A stretch of DNA of 64,000 bases, taken from contig NZ_JBNPXV010000009.1 in NCBI RefSeq assembly GCF_050433125.1, positions 1 to 64,000 of the forward strand, given 5' to 3'. Position 1 is the first letter of the stretch; each line of letters begins with the position of its first letter. Positions 34,705-43,787 of this stretch are shown in pieces. Under the pieces are notes generated by a model, which worked only from the letters and a program-made list of their open reading frames with translations, had not been told where the DNA came from and ran no database searches. The stretch comes from Roseimarinus sediminis. GTDB taxonomy: Bacteria; Bacteroidota; Bacteroidia; Bacteroidales; Prolixibacteraceae. The position numbers and the translations under genes were made by a program.

Positions 34705-35502
34705 ATGAAACTAAAGGGAAATCTCATTAAAATGCGGACAGAAGCAGGCCAGCCGGTCGATTATTATCTCCGGCTGACTAATGATGAAGTGTATGTTAAT
34801 GAGTTGATCGGCAAGAAATTGAGTATTGAGTACACTGGGACAATCCATTGCATAGCATGTGGTCGAAAAACCAATAAATCGTTTCATCAGGGTTTTTGCT
34901 TTTCTTGCTTTAAAACGGCACCCGAGGCCGATGAAAGTGTGGTGCGACCTGAGTTGTCGATGGCACAATTTGGTGTTGCACGCGATTTGGCCTGGAGTGA
35001 GGAACACGATTTAATCGAGCATTATGTGTACCTGTCGCTCACCAGCGGATTAAAAGTAGGGGTAACCCGGCACCACCAGCTACCAACCCGTTGGATCGAC
35101 CAGGGTGCATCGCAGGCTATAAAGCTTGCCCTTACACCAAACAGACACATTGCCGGGATTATAGAAAATTACCTGAAACGAAGCATGGCCGATAAAACAA
35201 AATGGAAGGACATGCTGATCAGTACCGGTGAAACAACGATTGATCTGCTTGATGAAAAGAAAAAGGCTGCAGCAGTTTTGCATCCCGAATTGCAAAAGTA
35301 TGTGTTTCCCGGCGACGAAGTTTATAGAATTCAGTATCCAGGAGTCATGCCTGATGAAACACTGCAAACGGTAAGCCTCGATAAGCAAGCGGTACTTGAG
35401 GGTACTCTGAGTGCCATTAAAGGGCAATACCTGGTTTTTGATAACGGTGCTGCTTTTAATGTCAGAAAACACAATGGATATGAAATCGTTGTCACTTTTT
35501 AA
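34705..35502 (+). CDS. DUF2797 family protein, cysteine-depleted
   Basis: A 265-residue protein of the DUF2797 family. The N-terminal zinc-finger-like cysteines are present (C49, C52, C65, C68), and the diagnostic block HYVYLSLTSGLKVGVTRHHQ...PTRWIDQGA (about 106-134) is intact. Compared with my memory of the family (AECIxRPELCxAH...HCLxPH), three further cysteine positions are DESVV, PELSMAQ and HDLIEH here, so a second metal site seems lost. The GIY-YIG-like middle block hints at a nucleic-acid-related fold, but no activity is established. Confidence 0.8.
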   Translation: MKLKGNLIKMRTEAGQPVDYYLRLTNDEVYVNELIGKKLSIEYTGTIHCIACGRKTNKSFHQGFCFSCFKTAPEADESVVRPELSMAQFGVARDLAWSEEHDLIEHYVYLSLTSGLKVGVTRHHQLPTRWIDQGASQAIKLALTPNRHIAGIIENYLKRSMADKTKWKDMLISTGETTIDLLDEKKKAAAVLHPELQKYVFPGDEVYRIQYPGVMPDETLQTVSLDKQAVLEGTLSAIKGQYLVFDNGAAFNVRKHNGYEIVVTF

Positions 35503-35612
35503 AATAAGTAGTCTCAACGCATATGAACCGTAAGTTACTTTTTTTACTTTTAGAGCTGAAAAGTGAATGTGTAATATAGAAGTACTTGTAAAACATAGCT
35601 AAATCATCAAAT

Positions 35613-36629
35613 ATGGGAAATACTGATTGGAATAAACTTGGATTTGGATATACCGATACCAATTGTAACATCCGCTGTTATTATAAGAACGGTCAATGGG
35701 GCGAATTGGAAGTATCGACCGAAACCACCATTAATCTGCACATGGCAGCTACCTGCCTGCATTATGGACAGGAAGCCTTTGAAGGGCTGAAAGCCTATCG
35801 TGGGAAAGATGGAAAAATAAGGGTTTTCAGAATGGATGAAAACGCAAAGCGGATGCAAAGTTCGGCCCGGGGAATATTAATGCCTGAAGTGCCTGAAGAA
35901 CTTTTTAAGGAAGCCATTGTGAAAGCCATCAAAATGAACAGTGAATTTGTACCACCTGCAGGTGTTGAAGGAGCTTCGCTATACATTCGTCCTTTGTTAA
36001 TCGGCAGCGGACCGCAAATAGGAGTCAAACCAGCCACCGAGTACATGTTCATGGTTTTTGTAATGCCTGTTGGTCCATATTTTAAAGAAGGATTCCGTCC
36101 TACCGACTATGTGATTTATCGTGAATACGACCGTGCCGCGCCACTGGGAACCGGAACGATCAAGGTGGGGGGCAATTATGCTGCCAGTCTGAAAGCCGGC
36201 GTAAGGGCGCACAACGAAGGCTATTCAGCCGTTCTTTATCTCGATGCCCGGGAAAAGAAATACATTGATGAGTGTGGACCGGCAAATTTCTTTGGAATAA
36301 AAGGAAATACCTATGTAACACCCAAGTCAAAGTCAATTCTCCCATCGATCACCAACAAGAGCCTGCGGCAGTTGGCCGAAGACATGGGAATGAAGGTGGA
36401 AGAACGACCGGTAGCAGTGGAAGAACTGGCTGACTTCAGTGAAGCCGGAGCATGCGGAACAGCGGCTGTCATTTCACCCATTCGCAGCATTTACGATGCC
36501 GATAGGGACATCAGATACACCTATGGCGACGAACCCGGAGAAGTGAGTGTAAAACTGTATGAAAAGCTGATTGGTATTCAATACGGTGACGAACCCGACG
36601 TGCACAACTGGGTGCGCATTATTGAATAA
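35613..36629 (+). CDS. ilvE: Branched-chain amino acid aminotransferase
   Basis: A 338-residue fold-type IV PLP aminotransferase that interconverts leucine, isoleucine and valine with their 2-oxo acids. The PLP lysine is K184 (GTIKVGGNYA). Other family motifs: YGQEAFEGLKAYRGKDGKIR (about 51-70), YIRPLLIGSGPQIGV and DECGPANFFGI. Length matches the family. Followed by a bidirectional terminator. Confidence 0.95.
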   Translation: MGNTDWNKLGFGYTDTNCNIRCYYKNGQWGELEVSTETTINLHMAATCLHYGQEAFEGLKAYRGKDGKIRVFRMDENAKRMQSSARGILMPEVPEELFKEAIVKAIKMNSEFVPPAGVEGASLYIRPLLIGSGPQIGVKPATEYMFMVFVMPVGPYFKEGFRPTDYVIYREYDRAAPLGTGTIKVGGNYAASLKAGVRAHNEGYSAVLYLDAREKKYIDECGPANFFGIKGNTYVTPKSKSILPSITNKSLRQLAEDMGMKVEERPVAVEELADFSEAGACGTAAVISPIRSIYDADRDIRYTYGDEPGEVSVKLYEKLIGIQYGDEPDVHNWVRIIE

Positions 36630-36657
36630 GTGCTTCGATTGCATTTGAATCAGTATA

Positions 36658-36694
36658 AACAAGGCCTGAAAGAGCAGATCTTTCAGGCCTTGTT
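36658..36694. terminator. Bidirectional terminator
   Basis: Perfect 16-bp stem (AACAAGGCCTGAAAGA, 36658-36673, with its complement at 36679-36694) and a 5-nt loop. It lies between convergent ilvE and the FMN-binding protein gene. Confidence 0.85.
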
Positions 36695-36696
36695 GC

Positions 36697-37185
36697 TTAT
36701 TGGGCCATTTGTTCCTTTACCCATTGGCTAAGGGCCGGGATGTCCTCAGTAAGCGATGTTGCCGAATAGGTGGCTCCACTGATGGCCTGAATGTCGTGCC
36801 CATAGCGAAGTGTTTCTCCTGAGTTACCCTCAAATTGTCGCAGCCATCTTCGGGAGGTCACTCCGGTTCCATGCGACGAATGATAGGCCAGTATCTTTAC
36901 CTTGCTCACTTCAATTTCTAAATTGTAAAGTACCAGATAGGTAAAGCGTTCGAAACGGCCTTTTGAGCTGGCAAAAACGATCAATCCGAGCTGCTTTCCA
37001 TCCGATTCAAGCCGGTATAGTTTTTTGTGTTCATCCATTGCCAGTGCCGTATAGCTGAAACTGCTTTTGTCGAATTCCTTTTCCAGAACTTTTTCGGCAC
37101 GCCGTTGCAAGGCCGGATCGATATCCGGCTGTACGTCGCTGGCTGAAATTGCAGTGAATAATAGGATAGAAAGCAGTAGCAGCAT
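36697..37185 (-). CDS. FMN-binding domain protein
   Basis: A 162-residue exported protein with an FMN-binding (RnfG/NqrC-like) domain. The ISGATYSATSLT motif near the C-terminus contains the S(T)GAT(T/S) flavinylation consensus, so a Thr-linked FMN is plausible. Upstream, VSKVKILAYHSSHGTGVTSR is typical of the fold. The signal peptide covers about 1-15. It follows the porin gene by 8 bp, so the two form an operon, suggesting an envelope redox or uptake function. Confidence 0.83.
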   Translation of the reverse strand: MLLLLSILLFTAISASDVQPDIDPALQRRAEKVLEKEFDKSSFSYTALAMDEHKKLYRLESDGKQLGLIVFASSKGRFERFTYLVLYNLEIEVSKVKILAYHSSHGTGVTSRRWLRQFEGNSGETLRYGHDIQAISGATYSATSLTEDIPALSQWVKEQMAQ

Positions 37186-37193
37186 ATATTTCT

Positions 37194-38366
37194 TTAAAAC
37201 CAGATTCCAATTCCCAGATTCAGCTGACCTTTGCGCTCGTTGTTTGATGCATTTCCGAATAGCTGATAGTCGGCTTTCAAAACGGCACCATTATTTAAGC
37301 CCAGCGAAGCACCAAAGGTGATGTCATGACGATTGTAAAGGTCGTTTTTAGTGGTGTTGGCACTTACCGAATGGTGCGTGTCGTACTGTTCGAAGCGCAC
37401 AAATGGAGTAAGGCTAAGCTCATTTTCTGTGCTCAGATTCATTTTCCAGGCTCCTTCGAGATACCAGCCCAACAGCCCGCTTCCCACATCACTGCCGGTA
37501 AAGGCATTGTAGGCTGCAGTATTCGACAGACTGGCAAGAATGTACTGGCCTTTCAGCTGAAGTTGACCGAGGTTATAACGTCCGTCAATCCCAAGCATAC
37601 TCATGCCGATAATCGATGAATCGGCACGTGCCAGGGCAGCAGCATCGTTTTTATCGATCCCGTTGTATAAGGTGGACTGGCTTTTACCGAAGTAGCCCGA
37701 AAGGCCCAGATTCAGCCCGGGAATATGGTTATAGTTGGCCTTAAACGACAGATTGGGTGCACTGATGTACGACTCGGCGCCTTTTTGCCGACCACTTCGC
37801 AAGCCGTTGGCACCATTGAATTTTGCACTGCCATTGTAGCCGTTGAAGCCATTCATCAGGTAAAGCTGATAGCTGAGTCCTGCACCGCTTAGATAGCCGT
37901 TAAAACCTGCACCAATTTCGCGCCAGGTAGTGGGAACAATGTATTTGTCAACATTGGGTCGCTCTACTCCGTTATAAGTCGGTGGTTCGTGGTATTCATT
38001 TACGATACCCATGGGAACCAGCATCAGTCCTCCCCTGAAATTCAACCAGTTGTTGATGCGATGATTTAGCCAGGCTTGTTCAACATACACTTCAACTACA
38101 TGTTCCAGTTCGAGCTCGGTGATAAATTGTGTTTTATCAGAAAAGTTGTATCCAAAAAGCAAAACCATGCGGTGTACATCCAATTTTCCATTTTGCCTGA
38201 TGTCAGAACTGAGCGGCTGATTGTAGTCAATTTGTGCATAGCCTCCCAGCGTTACCTTCTGATCTGTTGCAGCAATCATTTTTTGTGAAGCATTCAGATA
38301 ATCAGTTCCCTGCCCCCAAAGTGACAGCGCAGATATTAACAGTAAAACAACAATATAAATTTTCAT
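37194..38366 (-). CDS. Phosphate-selective-type porin
   Basis: A 390-residue outer-membrane beta-barrel of the OprO/OprP-like porin family. A signal peptide (up to about residue 20) is followed by alternating amphipathic strands and family segments GGYAQIDYNQPL, KTQFITELELEHVVEVYVEQ and FRGGLMLVPMGIVNEYHEPP. Substrate is not fixed by the family name. Co-transcribed with an FMN-binding protein and preceded by a clear operator-like palindrome, so expression is probably tightly controlled. Confidence 0.85.
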   Translation of the reverse strand: MKIYIVVLLLISALSLWGQGTDYLNASQKMIAATDQKVTLGGYAQIDYNQPLSSDIRQNGKLDVHRMVLLFGYNFSDKTQFITELELEHVVEVYVEQAWLNHRINNWLNFRGGLMLVPMGIVNEYHEPPTYNGVERPNVDKYIVPTTWREIGAGFNGYLSGAGLSYQLYLMNGFNGYNGSAKFNGANGLRSGRQKGAESYISAPNLSFKANYNHIPGLNLGLSGYFGKSQSTLYNGIDKNDAAALARADSSIIGMSMLGIDGRYNLGQLQLKGQYILASLSNTAAYNAFTGSDVGSGLLGWYLEGAWKMNLSTENELSLTPFVRFEQYDTHHSVSANTTKNDLYNRHDITFGASLGLNNGAVLKADYQLFGNASNNERKGQLNLGIGIWF

Positions 38367-38396
38367 CCCCTTTTTAATTTTAATTAATTACAGGGG

Positions 38397-38444
38397 CAAA
38401 TTTAGAATAAATTGTTGCTATCCTACCTGGTTTATAGGATAGCA
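38397..38444 (-). promoter_or_regulatory. Promoter and operator-like palindrome of porin operon
   Basis: TAAATTTG (38397-38404, minus strand) is a TAnnTTTG -7 box 31 bp before the porin ATG. Immediately upstream is an inverted repeat of 10 bp per arm (TGCTATCCTA 38416-38425, TAGGATAGCA 38435-38444, 9-bp spacer). Its position covers where the -33 element would be, which is how a repressor site would look. Confidence 0.65.
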
Positions 38445-38506
38445 GGGTGGAAATCATAATTAATGATGATCTTTTCTAATATATATAGATAATATAGGCA
38501 GCTTGC

Positions 38507-39676
38507 TTATTCTGTTGGATATCTTTCTTTTAAAACGACCCAGAAATCAGGATCGGGAAGGAGGTTTTCGAAGTATTGGCGACCTTCAATCATTTCCGGT
38601 TTCTGAAAATCGGCACTGAGCAACTTAAGAGTACTGTTAGTCCTGCATTTTTGTTTTTCTTCATTGTAGTAATTACGATTTAAAGAAAAATTATTGGGAA
38701 TTAATCCCTGAGGGGTCATGCGATAAGTTACCACCGCATGGTTTTCAGTTTCATAAATGTTGAAGGGATGTTCGGAGGCGACTGCCCTGCCATGAATGCT
38801 TTGCTGCCTGCTGCTGAATTGGAGTTCATGCTTTAGCAGCACCTTTTTACTTTTCGAAATATGAAGCCGGCCGGAATAAGCATCAGCCTGCCAGTTGCCG
38901 CTGAATGTCAGTTTGGGCTCACTCAGCTGATAGCCGATAATATAAATTGTATCGTCGGATGCTGGCAGCGTTTCGACCAGTTGCAGATCGAAAGCCGACA
39001 AGCGTGAGGTGTCGAGCACATTGTACTGGCAGCGTGCAATATCGAATGAAAGTAGCTCGTCAACGAGGGTCGTTCCGTCAAGAAGGTCTGAAATTTCGAA
39101 ATTACGACTAACATTCACTATTTTATAGTTGATGGACTGATAAGCATTTTTTCGGTCCCTGTAGGCTGTGTGGTCCGAAAGTTCAACAAGGGCATCCCTA
39201 CGTTTGATCGCATTGTTCTGCACGAAAAGCTCATTGGAGTAGAGTGCGGTATAGGCATAGGCTTGTGAAACAAATGAAGCCGGAATATTTTCGGCAGCTT
39301 CATGTACAATTCGGTAAAGTACCTTCGATTCGGCGCTTACTTCGATATCACCAATTCCGTATGTAAGAGGTTGTAAAACAAGGCGATGTTTTTCATTTTT
39401 CAAAAAGTAGGCTACGCCAAGTATCAGGTTTTCATAACCGATGGCTGAAAAATAAAGACGGTCGCTTTGGTAAAGGGGTGGAATTTTCAGCTCAAATTCA
39501 CCCGCTTCATTGCTTGCAGTTCCGGTACTTGTACCTTCAATTCCAATATTGACAAAACCTATTCCTTCACCACTTACAGCATCGTGCACCGTTCCGCTAA
39601 TTGTAATGGCTTCCTGTGCCCGGCTGTTCAATACAAAGAGCAGAAACAGGAAGAATAAAATAATTTTATGTGTCAT
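38507..39676 (-). CDS. Carboxypeptidase-regulatory-like (CarboxypepD_reg) protein
   Basis: A 389-residue exported protein. After a signal peptide (to about residue 20), residues about 22-110 are a CarboxypepD_reg-like beta-sandwich (ITISGTVHDAVSGEGIGFVN; FSAIGYENLILGV). The remainder is beta-rich and unassigned. Such proteins are common in Bacteroidota envelopes. Monocistronic; the neighbours point away. Confidence 0.75.
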   Translation of the reverse strand: MTHKIILFFLFLLFVLNSRAQEAITISGTVHDAVSGEGIGFVNIGIEGTSTGTASNEAGEFELKIPPLYQSDRLYFSAIGYENLILGVAYFLKNEKHRLVLQPLTYGIGDIEVSAESKVLYRIVHEAAENIPASFVSQAYAYTALYSNELFVQNNAIKRRDALVELSDHTAYRDRKNAYQSINYKIVNVSRNFEISDLLDGTTLVDELLSFDIARCQYNVLDTSRLSAFDLQLVETLPASDDTIYIIGYQLSEPKLTFSGNWQADAYSGRLHISKSKKVLLKHELQFSSRQQSIHGRAVASEHPFNIYETENHAVVTYRMTPQGLIPNNFSLNRNYYNEEKQKCRTNSTLKLLSADFQKPEMIEGRQYFENLLPDPDFWVVLKERYPTE

Positions 39677-39751
39677 GGTACTTTCTTTTTTGCGATGGTT
39701 AAATACAATTCCAGTACTTATATAACGTTACATACTATAGATATTATTTTC

Positions 39752-39759
39752 TAACTTTG
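39752..39759 (+). promoter_or_regulatory. -7 box for 39822 gene
   Basis: TAACTTTG, matching TAnnTTTG, 62 bp upstream of the ATG. Confidence 0.4.
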
Positions 39760-39821
39760 AAAATATTGTTGTTGTCGTTGGTAAACGGCTTAGGGTAATT
39801 GAGAACACAAAAACTAAAAAC

Positions 39822-40466
39822 ATGAAGTTACAGATTTTTTTAACCCGCCTGCTTCTTTTTGCTGCGATTCTTATCCTCTCGTCTTGTGTAGCGAAGAAGA
39901 AATTTGTTGCCATGGAAGCATCACGCAACCGTGCCCAAAGCCGGGTGCTTGAGCTCACACAGCAGTTAAAGCAGTGGGAAGGTGAATTCAACAGTATAAA
40001 AAAAGATTTTCACTATAACGATGTACAAAAGCAGTCGGTAATCGATTCATTACAGGCAGAGATCAATGATTTGAATCAAAGCATCAATTCCACAATGCAG
40101 AATTCAGAAGATCGTGTGAATACCTTTCAGGTCGAAAAGCGAAGGCTGAATCAAATGTTGGCTGAAAAGGACAGGGAACTCAGCGTAAGACAAAAAGCAT
40201 TGGATGAAAGCCGTATCCAGCTTGAAGCCCTTAAAGATAAGGTGAATTCACTTAGCACCGACAAGCAAAGTAATGCGCTAAGATTAAACAAACTGGAAGA
40301 AGAAAAAGTCGCAGACGAAGCACAGCTTTCGGCACTTAACAAGGAGTTGGATTCGATGAAAAAACAACTTGATGAAGCCCGGCACACCATCGCTTCGCGT
40401 AATGAAGAACTGAATGTTTTACGAAACCAGGTCAAGCTTTTGAAGGAAGAACTTGCAAAACCCTGA
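39822..40466 (+). CDS. Coiled-coil lipoprotein
   Basis: A 214-residue lipoprotein (lipobox LILSSC, cysteine at 25) that is almost entirely a long coiled coil (about 35-212), heavily charged and leucine-rich. It resembles the N-terminal half of the OmpA-type lipoprotein at 53445-54470 but lacks an OmpA C-terminal domain. It probably spans the periplasm or links the outer membrane to other components. Stop at 40466 precedes the GH43-like gene by 79 bp. Confidence 0.72.
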   Translation: MKLQIFLTRLLLFAAILILSSCVAKKKFVAMEASRNRAQSRVLELTQQLKQWEGEFNSIKKDFHYNDVQKQSVIDSLQAEINDLNQSINSTMQNSEDRVNTFQVEKRRLNQMLAEKDRELSVRQKALDESRIQLEALKDKVNSLSTDKQSNALRLNKLEEEKVADEAQLSALNKELDSMKKQLDEARHTIASRNEELNVLRNQVKLLKEELAKP

Positions 40467-40489
40467 TGATGCTGTTGATAACTCTTTTC

Positions 40490-40518
40490 TTTGTGCTACG
40501 ATTAATTTCATAATTTTG
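40490..40518 (+). promoter_or_regulatory. Promoter of the GH43-like gene
   Basis: TTTG (40490-40493), 17-bp spacer, TAATTTTG (40511-40518), close to the Bacteroidota -33/-7 arrangement. The ATG is 27 bp after the -7 box. Confidence 0.6.
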
Positions 40519-40545
40519 AATTGTTTGAAATAATCTACCAGCTAC

Positions 40546-42804
40546 ATGAAGAGGTTTTACTGCTTATTGTTACTGCTTACGCTGCTATATTCAGCACGGG
40601 GAGCCTCACCCGACAGTTTAATGGCGCTTACCGAACAATACATCGATTCGGTAGCACCAGCCTTGCCAATGGTAGAAGTCTTGTTCGATGAACGCCTTGA
40701 AGATCCTTCAATGTGTATCGGGCCTGATAAAACCTATTACATAACGGGTACTTCCGGCGACATCGACGGGGTGCAAAGCGGAATTAAGATTTGGGCCTCG
40801 CGCGACATGAAAAACTGGAACCTTATTGGGAGCAATAATGGTTATGTTTGGACTTTCGATGCTGACGGTACTCCCTGGCAGAATGAAATAAGTACCCGTA
40901 ATGGTTGGAAACAAAGGGGGATAATGGCTCCTTCGCTACATTATCTGAAAAACAATTACTGGATCGTCTATTCCAATTCGAATACAAATACCATTGGAAT
41001 CTTACGCAGCCTTTCAGGCAGGGCACAGGGGCCGTATACTGAGGCCACTGAAAAGGGACTGGTTGAAGGAAAACATCCTTCGCTTGTAAGCTCGGTCGAC
41101 AGCACTGTATATTTATTGTGCGACGAAGGCAGGGTATACCAGCTCAATGAGGAGCTCAATGCATTGGTTTCGGAAAGCCCTTCCTATCTTTCAGATGCCA
41201 ATGGTACGCCGGTCGTGGCGGAAGGTATTAACATTACGCAGGTCGATGACAAATATATTCTCACGGGAAGTTCCCGGCCCGAAAGCGATCCAAACGAGGT
41301 GGCATCGGGTGAATGTCTCAACCCCATGCGTGAAGCATCGGCTGCTTTTATTGCAGTGTCTGATCAGTTACTGGCGGGTTATCGCAAAGTAACAAGCATT
41401 CCTCATGGAGGTGGAGGTGAGGTATTCAGAGATTTGAACGAGCGCTATTTTCTTCTTTTTTCGGGGAAAGGAAATTTTCAGCCGGTCAATTCGGTCCCTT
41501 CGGTCATTTCGTTGAAAGGCAACCCTGATAAGGGTTTTGTCATGAATCATCCCTATCCTTTTTTCCCCGATCATCGCATTCCTGTGGTGTATGTTTCACG
41601 CTATGGCAATAATTCAACCGGAACATCGTGGGCCAATGCCTTTACTACCCTGAAAAGGGCTGTTGAGCTGGCTGCAAATGGCTCTCAGATATGGGTGGCA
41701 GGTGATCGTTATGAAGGCCCCATAGAATTAAACTTGCGTGAGGGAGTGTATATTTTTGGAGGCTTCAAGGGCAACGAACAATTTTTAAGTGAGAGGGATC
41801 CTCAATTGTATCCAACCATCATTGATGGTCGGCGGAATGCAAAGAATGTGATTTCGATTAAATCGAGCCGCTACATCAGAGTTGAAGGGCTTACCATCAC
41901 CCGGGGAAATGCAAGCGACGGAAGTCAGTTTCAACGCTACGGGGCAGGCATTCATTTGCTGGGCGGAGGAGAAACGGTACGCATTGTGAATTGCATCTTC
42001 GAGGACAATCAGGCACAGCTCGACGGCGGTGCTTTTTACGCCTCTATTGGCGCTTCTCCCTTATTGCTCAACTGTACCTTTCGTAACAATGTTTCAAGGC
42101 GTAACGGAGGCGCTGTGGCCATTTATTGTAACATGACCAATGGTTATCACTCGCGCCTCTACAATTGCAGTTTCGATGATAATTTTGCCTACGGCAATGG
42201 GGGTGCTGTTTTTTTCGATACCAATCGCAGAAATCATGGCGTGTTGGAGCTGGTGAATGCTTTGGTGGTGCGCAACAAAACCCTTGGTCATGCAGGTGCC
42301 ATTGCGTTAAACGGCAGCGCAGGACTAAGCGTGGTCAATGCCAGCTTTGTACACAATAGTGGGATCAGCAAGGGGCCTGTTCTTGGAAACTTTGGAAGGG
42401 TGCCCGCCACAGCCCGTTTGCTTAACTGCATAATGTATGAAAACAATGGAGGTACACTTTTCGAAATTGAGGGTGAAGCCCAGATAAGGGTCAACGAAGC
42501 AGGAGACGCGGTGGTGCTAAAACGCTGGGTCGCTTTCGAAAACTGTGTATTTTTTGCGAATGATGTGAATTCGATTGTTACGCGCAACTTTGATCGTAAA
42601 AGCTGGCAAACCATCGATGAAGTGAATGCTTCAATTCTGGGAGAAAATTGTGTGGAATATGATCCAAAGCCCATTGATCTGCAAAATGGAAATTACAGAA
42701 TGCAGGGGCTGCGCTACAATGCCAACATGGGCTCGCCCTGTTATTTCCCTTTCACAATCGATAACCACCGAAGGCAATACTACAATGCTCCCGGATGTTA
42801 TTGA
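40546..42804 (+). CDS. GH43-like beta-propeller fused to right-handed beta-helix
   Basis: A 752-residue exported protein. Residues about 35-330 form a GH43-like five-blade propeller (EDPSMCIGPDKTYYITGTSG; MKNWNLIG; RGIMAPSLHYLKNNYWIVYS; VAEGINITQVDDKYILTGSS). Residues about 345-720 are a parallel beta-helix (WANAFTTLKRAVELAANGSQ; LNCTFRNN and similar strand repeats). The canonical WAPE becomes APS, and the IDP-like position is KHPSL, so catalytic competence is uncertain. The fusion suggests polysaccharide recognition or trimming at the cell surface. No sus-type neighbours are present. Confidence 0.78.
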   Translation: MKRFYCLLLLLTLLYSARGASPDSLMALTEQYIDSVAPALPMVEVLFDERLEDPSMCIGPDKTYYITGTSGDIDGVQSGIKIWASRDMKNWNLIGSNNGYVWTFDADGTPWQNEISTRNGWKQRGIMAPSLHYLKNNYWIVYSNSNTNTIGILRSLSGRAQGPYTEATEKGLVEGKHPSLVSSVDSTVYLLCDEGRVYQLNEELNALVSESPSYLSDANGTPVVAEGINITQVDDKYILTGSSRPESDPNEVASGECLNPMREASAAFIAVSDQLLAGYRKVTSIPHGGGGEVFRDLNERYFLLFSGKGNFQPVNSVPSVISLKGNPDKGFVMNHPYPFFPDHRIPVVYVSRYGNNSTGTSWANAFTTLKRAVELAANGSQIWVAGDRYEGPIELNLREGVYIFGGFKGNEQFLSERDPQLYPTIIDGRRNAKNVISIKSSRYIRVEGLTITRGNASDGSQFQRYGAGIHLLGGGETVRIVNCIFEDNQAQLDGGAFYASIGASPLLLNCTFRNNVSRRNGGAVAIYCNMTNGYHSRLYNCSFDDNFAYGNGGAVFFDTNRRNHGVLELVNALVVRNKTLGHAGAIALNGSAGLSVVNASFVHNSGISKGPVLGNFGRVPATARLLNCIMYENNGGTLFEIEGEAQIRVNEAGDAVVLKRWVAFENCVFFANDVNSIVTRNFDRKSWQTIDEVNASILGENCVEYDPKPIDLQNGNYRMQGLRYNANMGSPCYFPFTIDNHRRQYYNAPGCY

Positions 42805-42883
42805 ATTGTTGAATAAAGAGGAGCTAAAAACAAGCAGCAGCTGTTTTCAGACCTTGCATGGGCGTCCTTCCAAATAAATTAGA

Positions 42884-43762
42884 TTAAGCTTTTAAGGCTT
42901 CTGCTCCTGCTGTAATCTCAAGAATCTCATTGGTAATGGCATCCTGACGTGCGTTGTTGTAGGTTGTTTTCAGCTGTCTTAGCAGGTCGGTCGCGTTGTC
43001 GGTGGCCTGGTGCATGGCCGTCATACGGGCTCCGTGCTCAGCTGCATTCGAATCAAGCAGAATGCGGAAAATTCGCATCCTGAGTGATTGTGGAATAAGT
43101 GATGAAAGTATTTCTTCCTGCGATGGTTCAAAAATATAGTCTGAGCTGCTCCTGTCATTTTCATCCAGTTCTGGCTTGTTGACGGGAAGGAAATTCTCGG
43201 CCGTGAGTTCCTGTACCGCCGCATTCTTAAATTTATTGTAAACTATATCAATCTGCTGAAATTCACTTTGTGAAAATCCTTGCATCAGCTGGTCGCTGAA
43301 TGATGAAATTTCATCGTAATTGTGCTCATCAATCAGCTGGTTGGCTTCGTTAAAAATAATGGCATTGCGGATCTTCAATTGTTTTTCAACCTGTCGGCCT
43401 ATGGGAAGGAACACCACTTTCCCGGCCATTAGCTCGTCGGAATAATTTTTGGTGGCATGCATCAGGGCCATTTTACTAGCATTGGCATTGAATGCACCGC
43501 ATAGACCTCTGTTGGCCCCAACAACCACAATCAGAACTTTTCCTTTTTCAGGTTTCGAGAAAAATACCGGGTTGAATTCAACCTCTCCCAAACTCAGATG
43601 CTGAATGATTTCATGCAATTTTTCATCATAAGGAATGATTTGCATGATTGCATCCTGGGCTTTCTTAAGTTTGGCTGCCGATACCAGTTTCATGGCACTG
43701 GTTACCTGGCGGGTATTTTTAACCGAAGTTATTCTGCTGCGTATTTCCTTTAACTGGGCCAT
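42884..43762 (-). CDS. atpG: ATP synthase gamma subunit
   Basis: A 292-residue F1 gamma subunit, the central rotor stalk. N-terminal ITSVKNTRQVTSAMKLVSAA and C-terminal EHGARMTAMHQATDNATDLL helix regions are typical, as is VVGANRGLCGAFN. Last gene of the atpBEFHAG cluster. The start at 43762 lies 25 bp past the atpA stop. Confidence 0.95.
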   Translation of the reverse strand: MAQLKEIRSRITSVKNTRQVTSAMKLVSAAKLKKAQDAIMQIIPYDEKLHEIIQHLSLGEVEFNPVFFSKPEKGKVLIVVVGANRGLCGAFNANASKMALMHATKNYSDELMAGKVVFLPIGRQVEKQLKIRNAIIFNEANQLIDEHNYDEISSFSDQLMQGFSQSEFQQIDIVYNKFKNAAVQELTAENFLPVNKPELDENDRSSSDYIFEPSQEEILSSLIPQSLRMRIFRILLDSNAAEHGARMTAMHQATDNATDLLRQLKTTYNNARQDAITNEILEITAGAEALKA

Positions 43763-43787
43763 TTGATCCTTTTAAATAATGCGCTTC

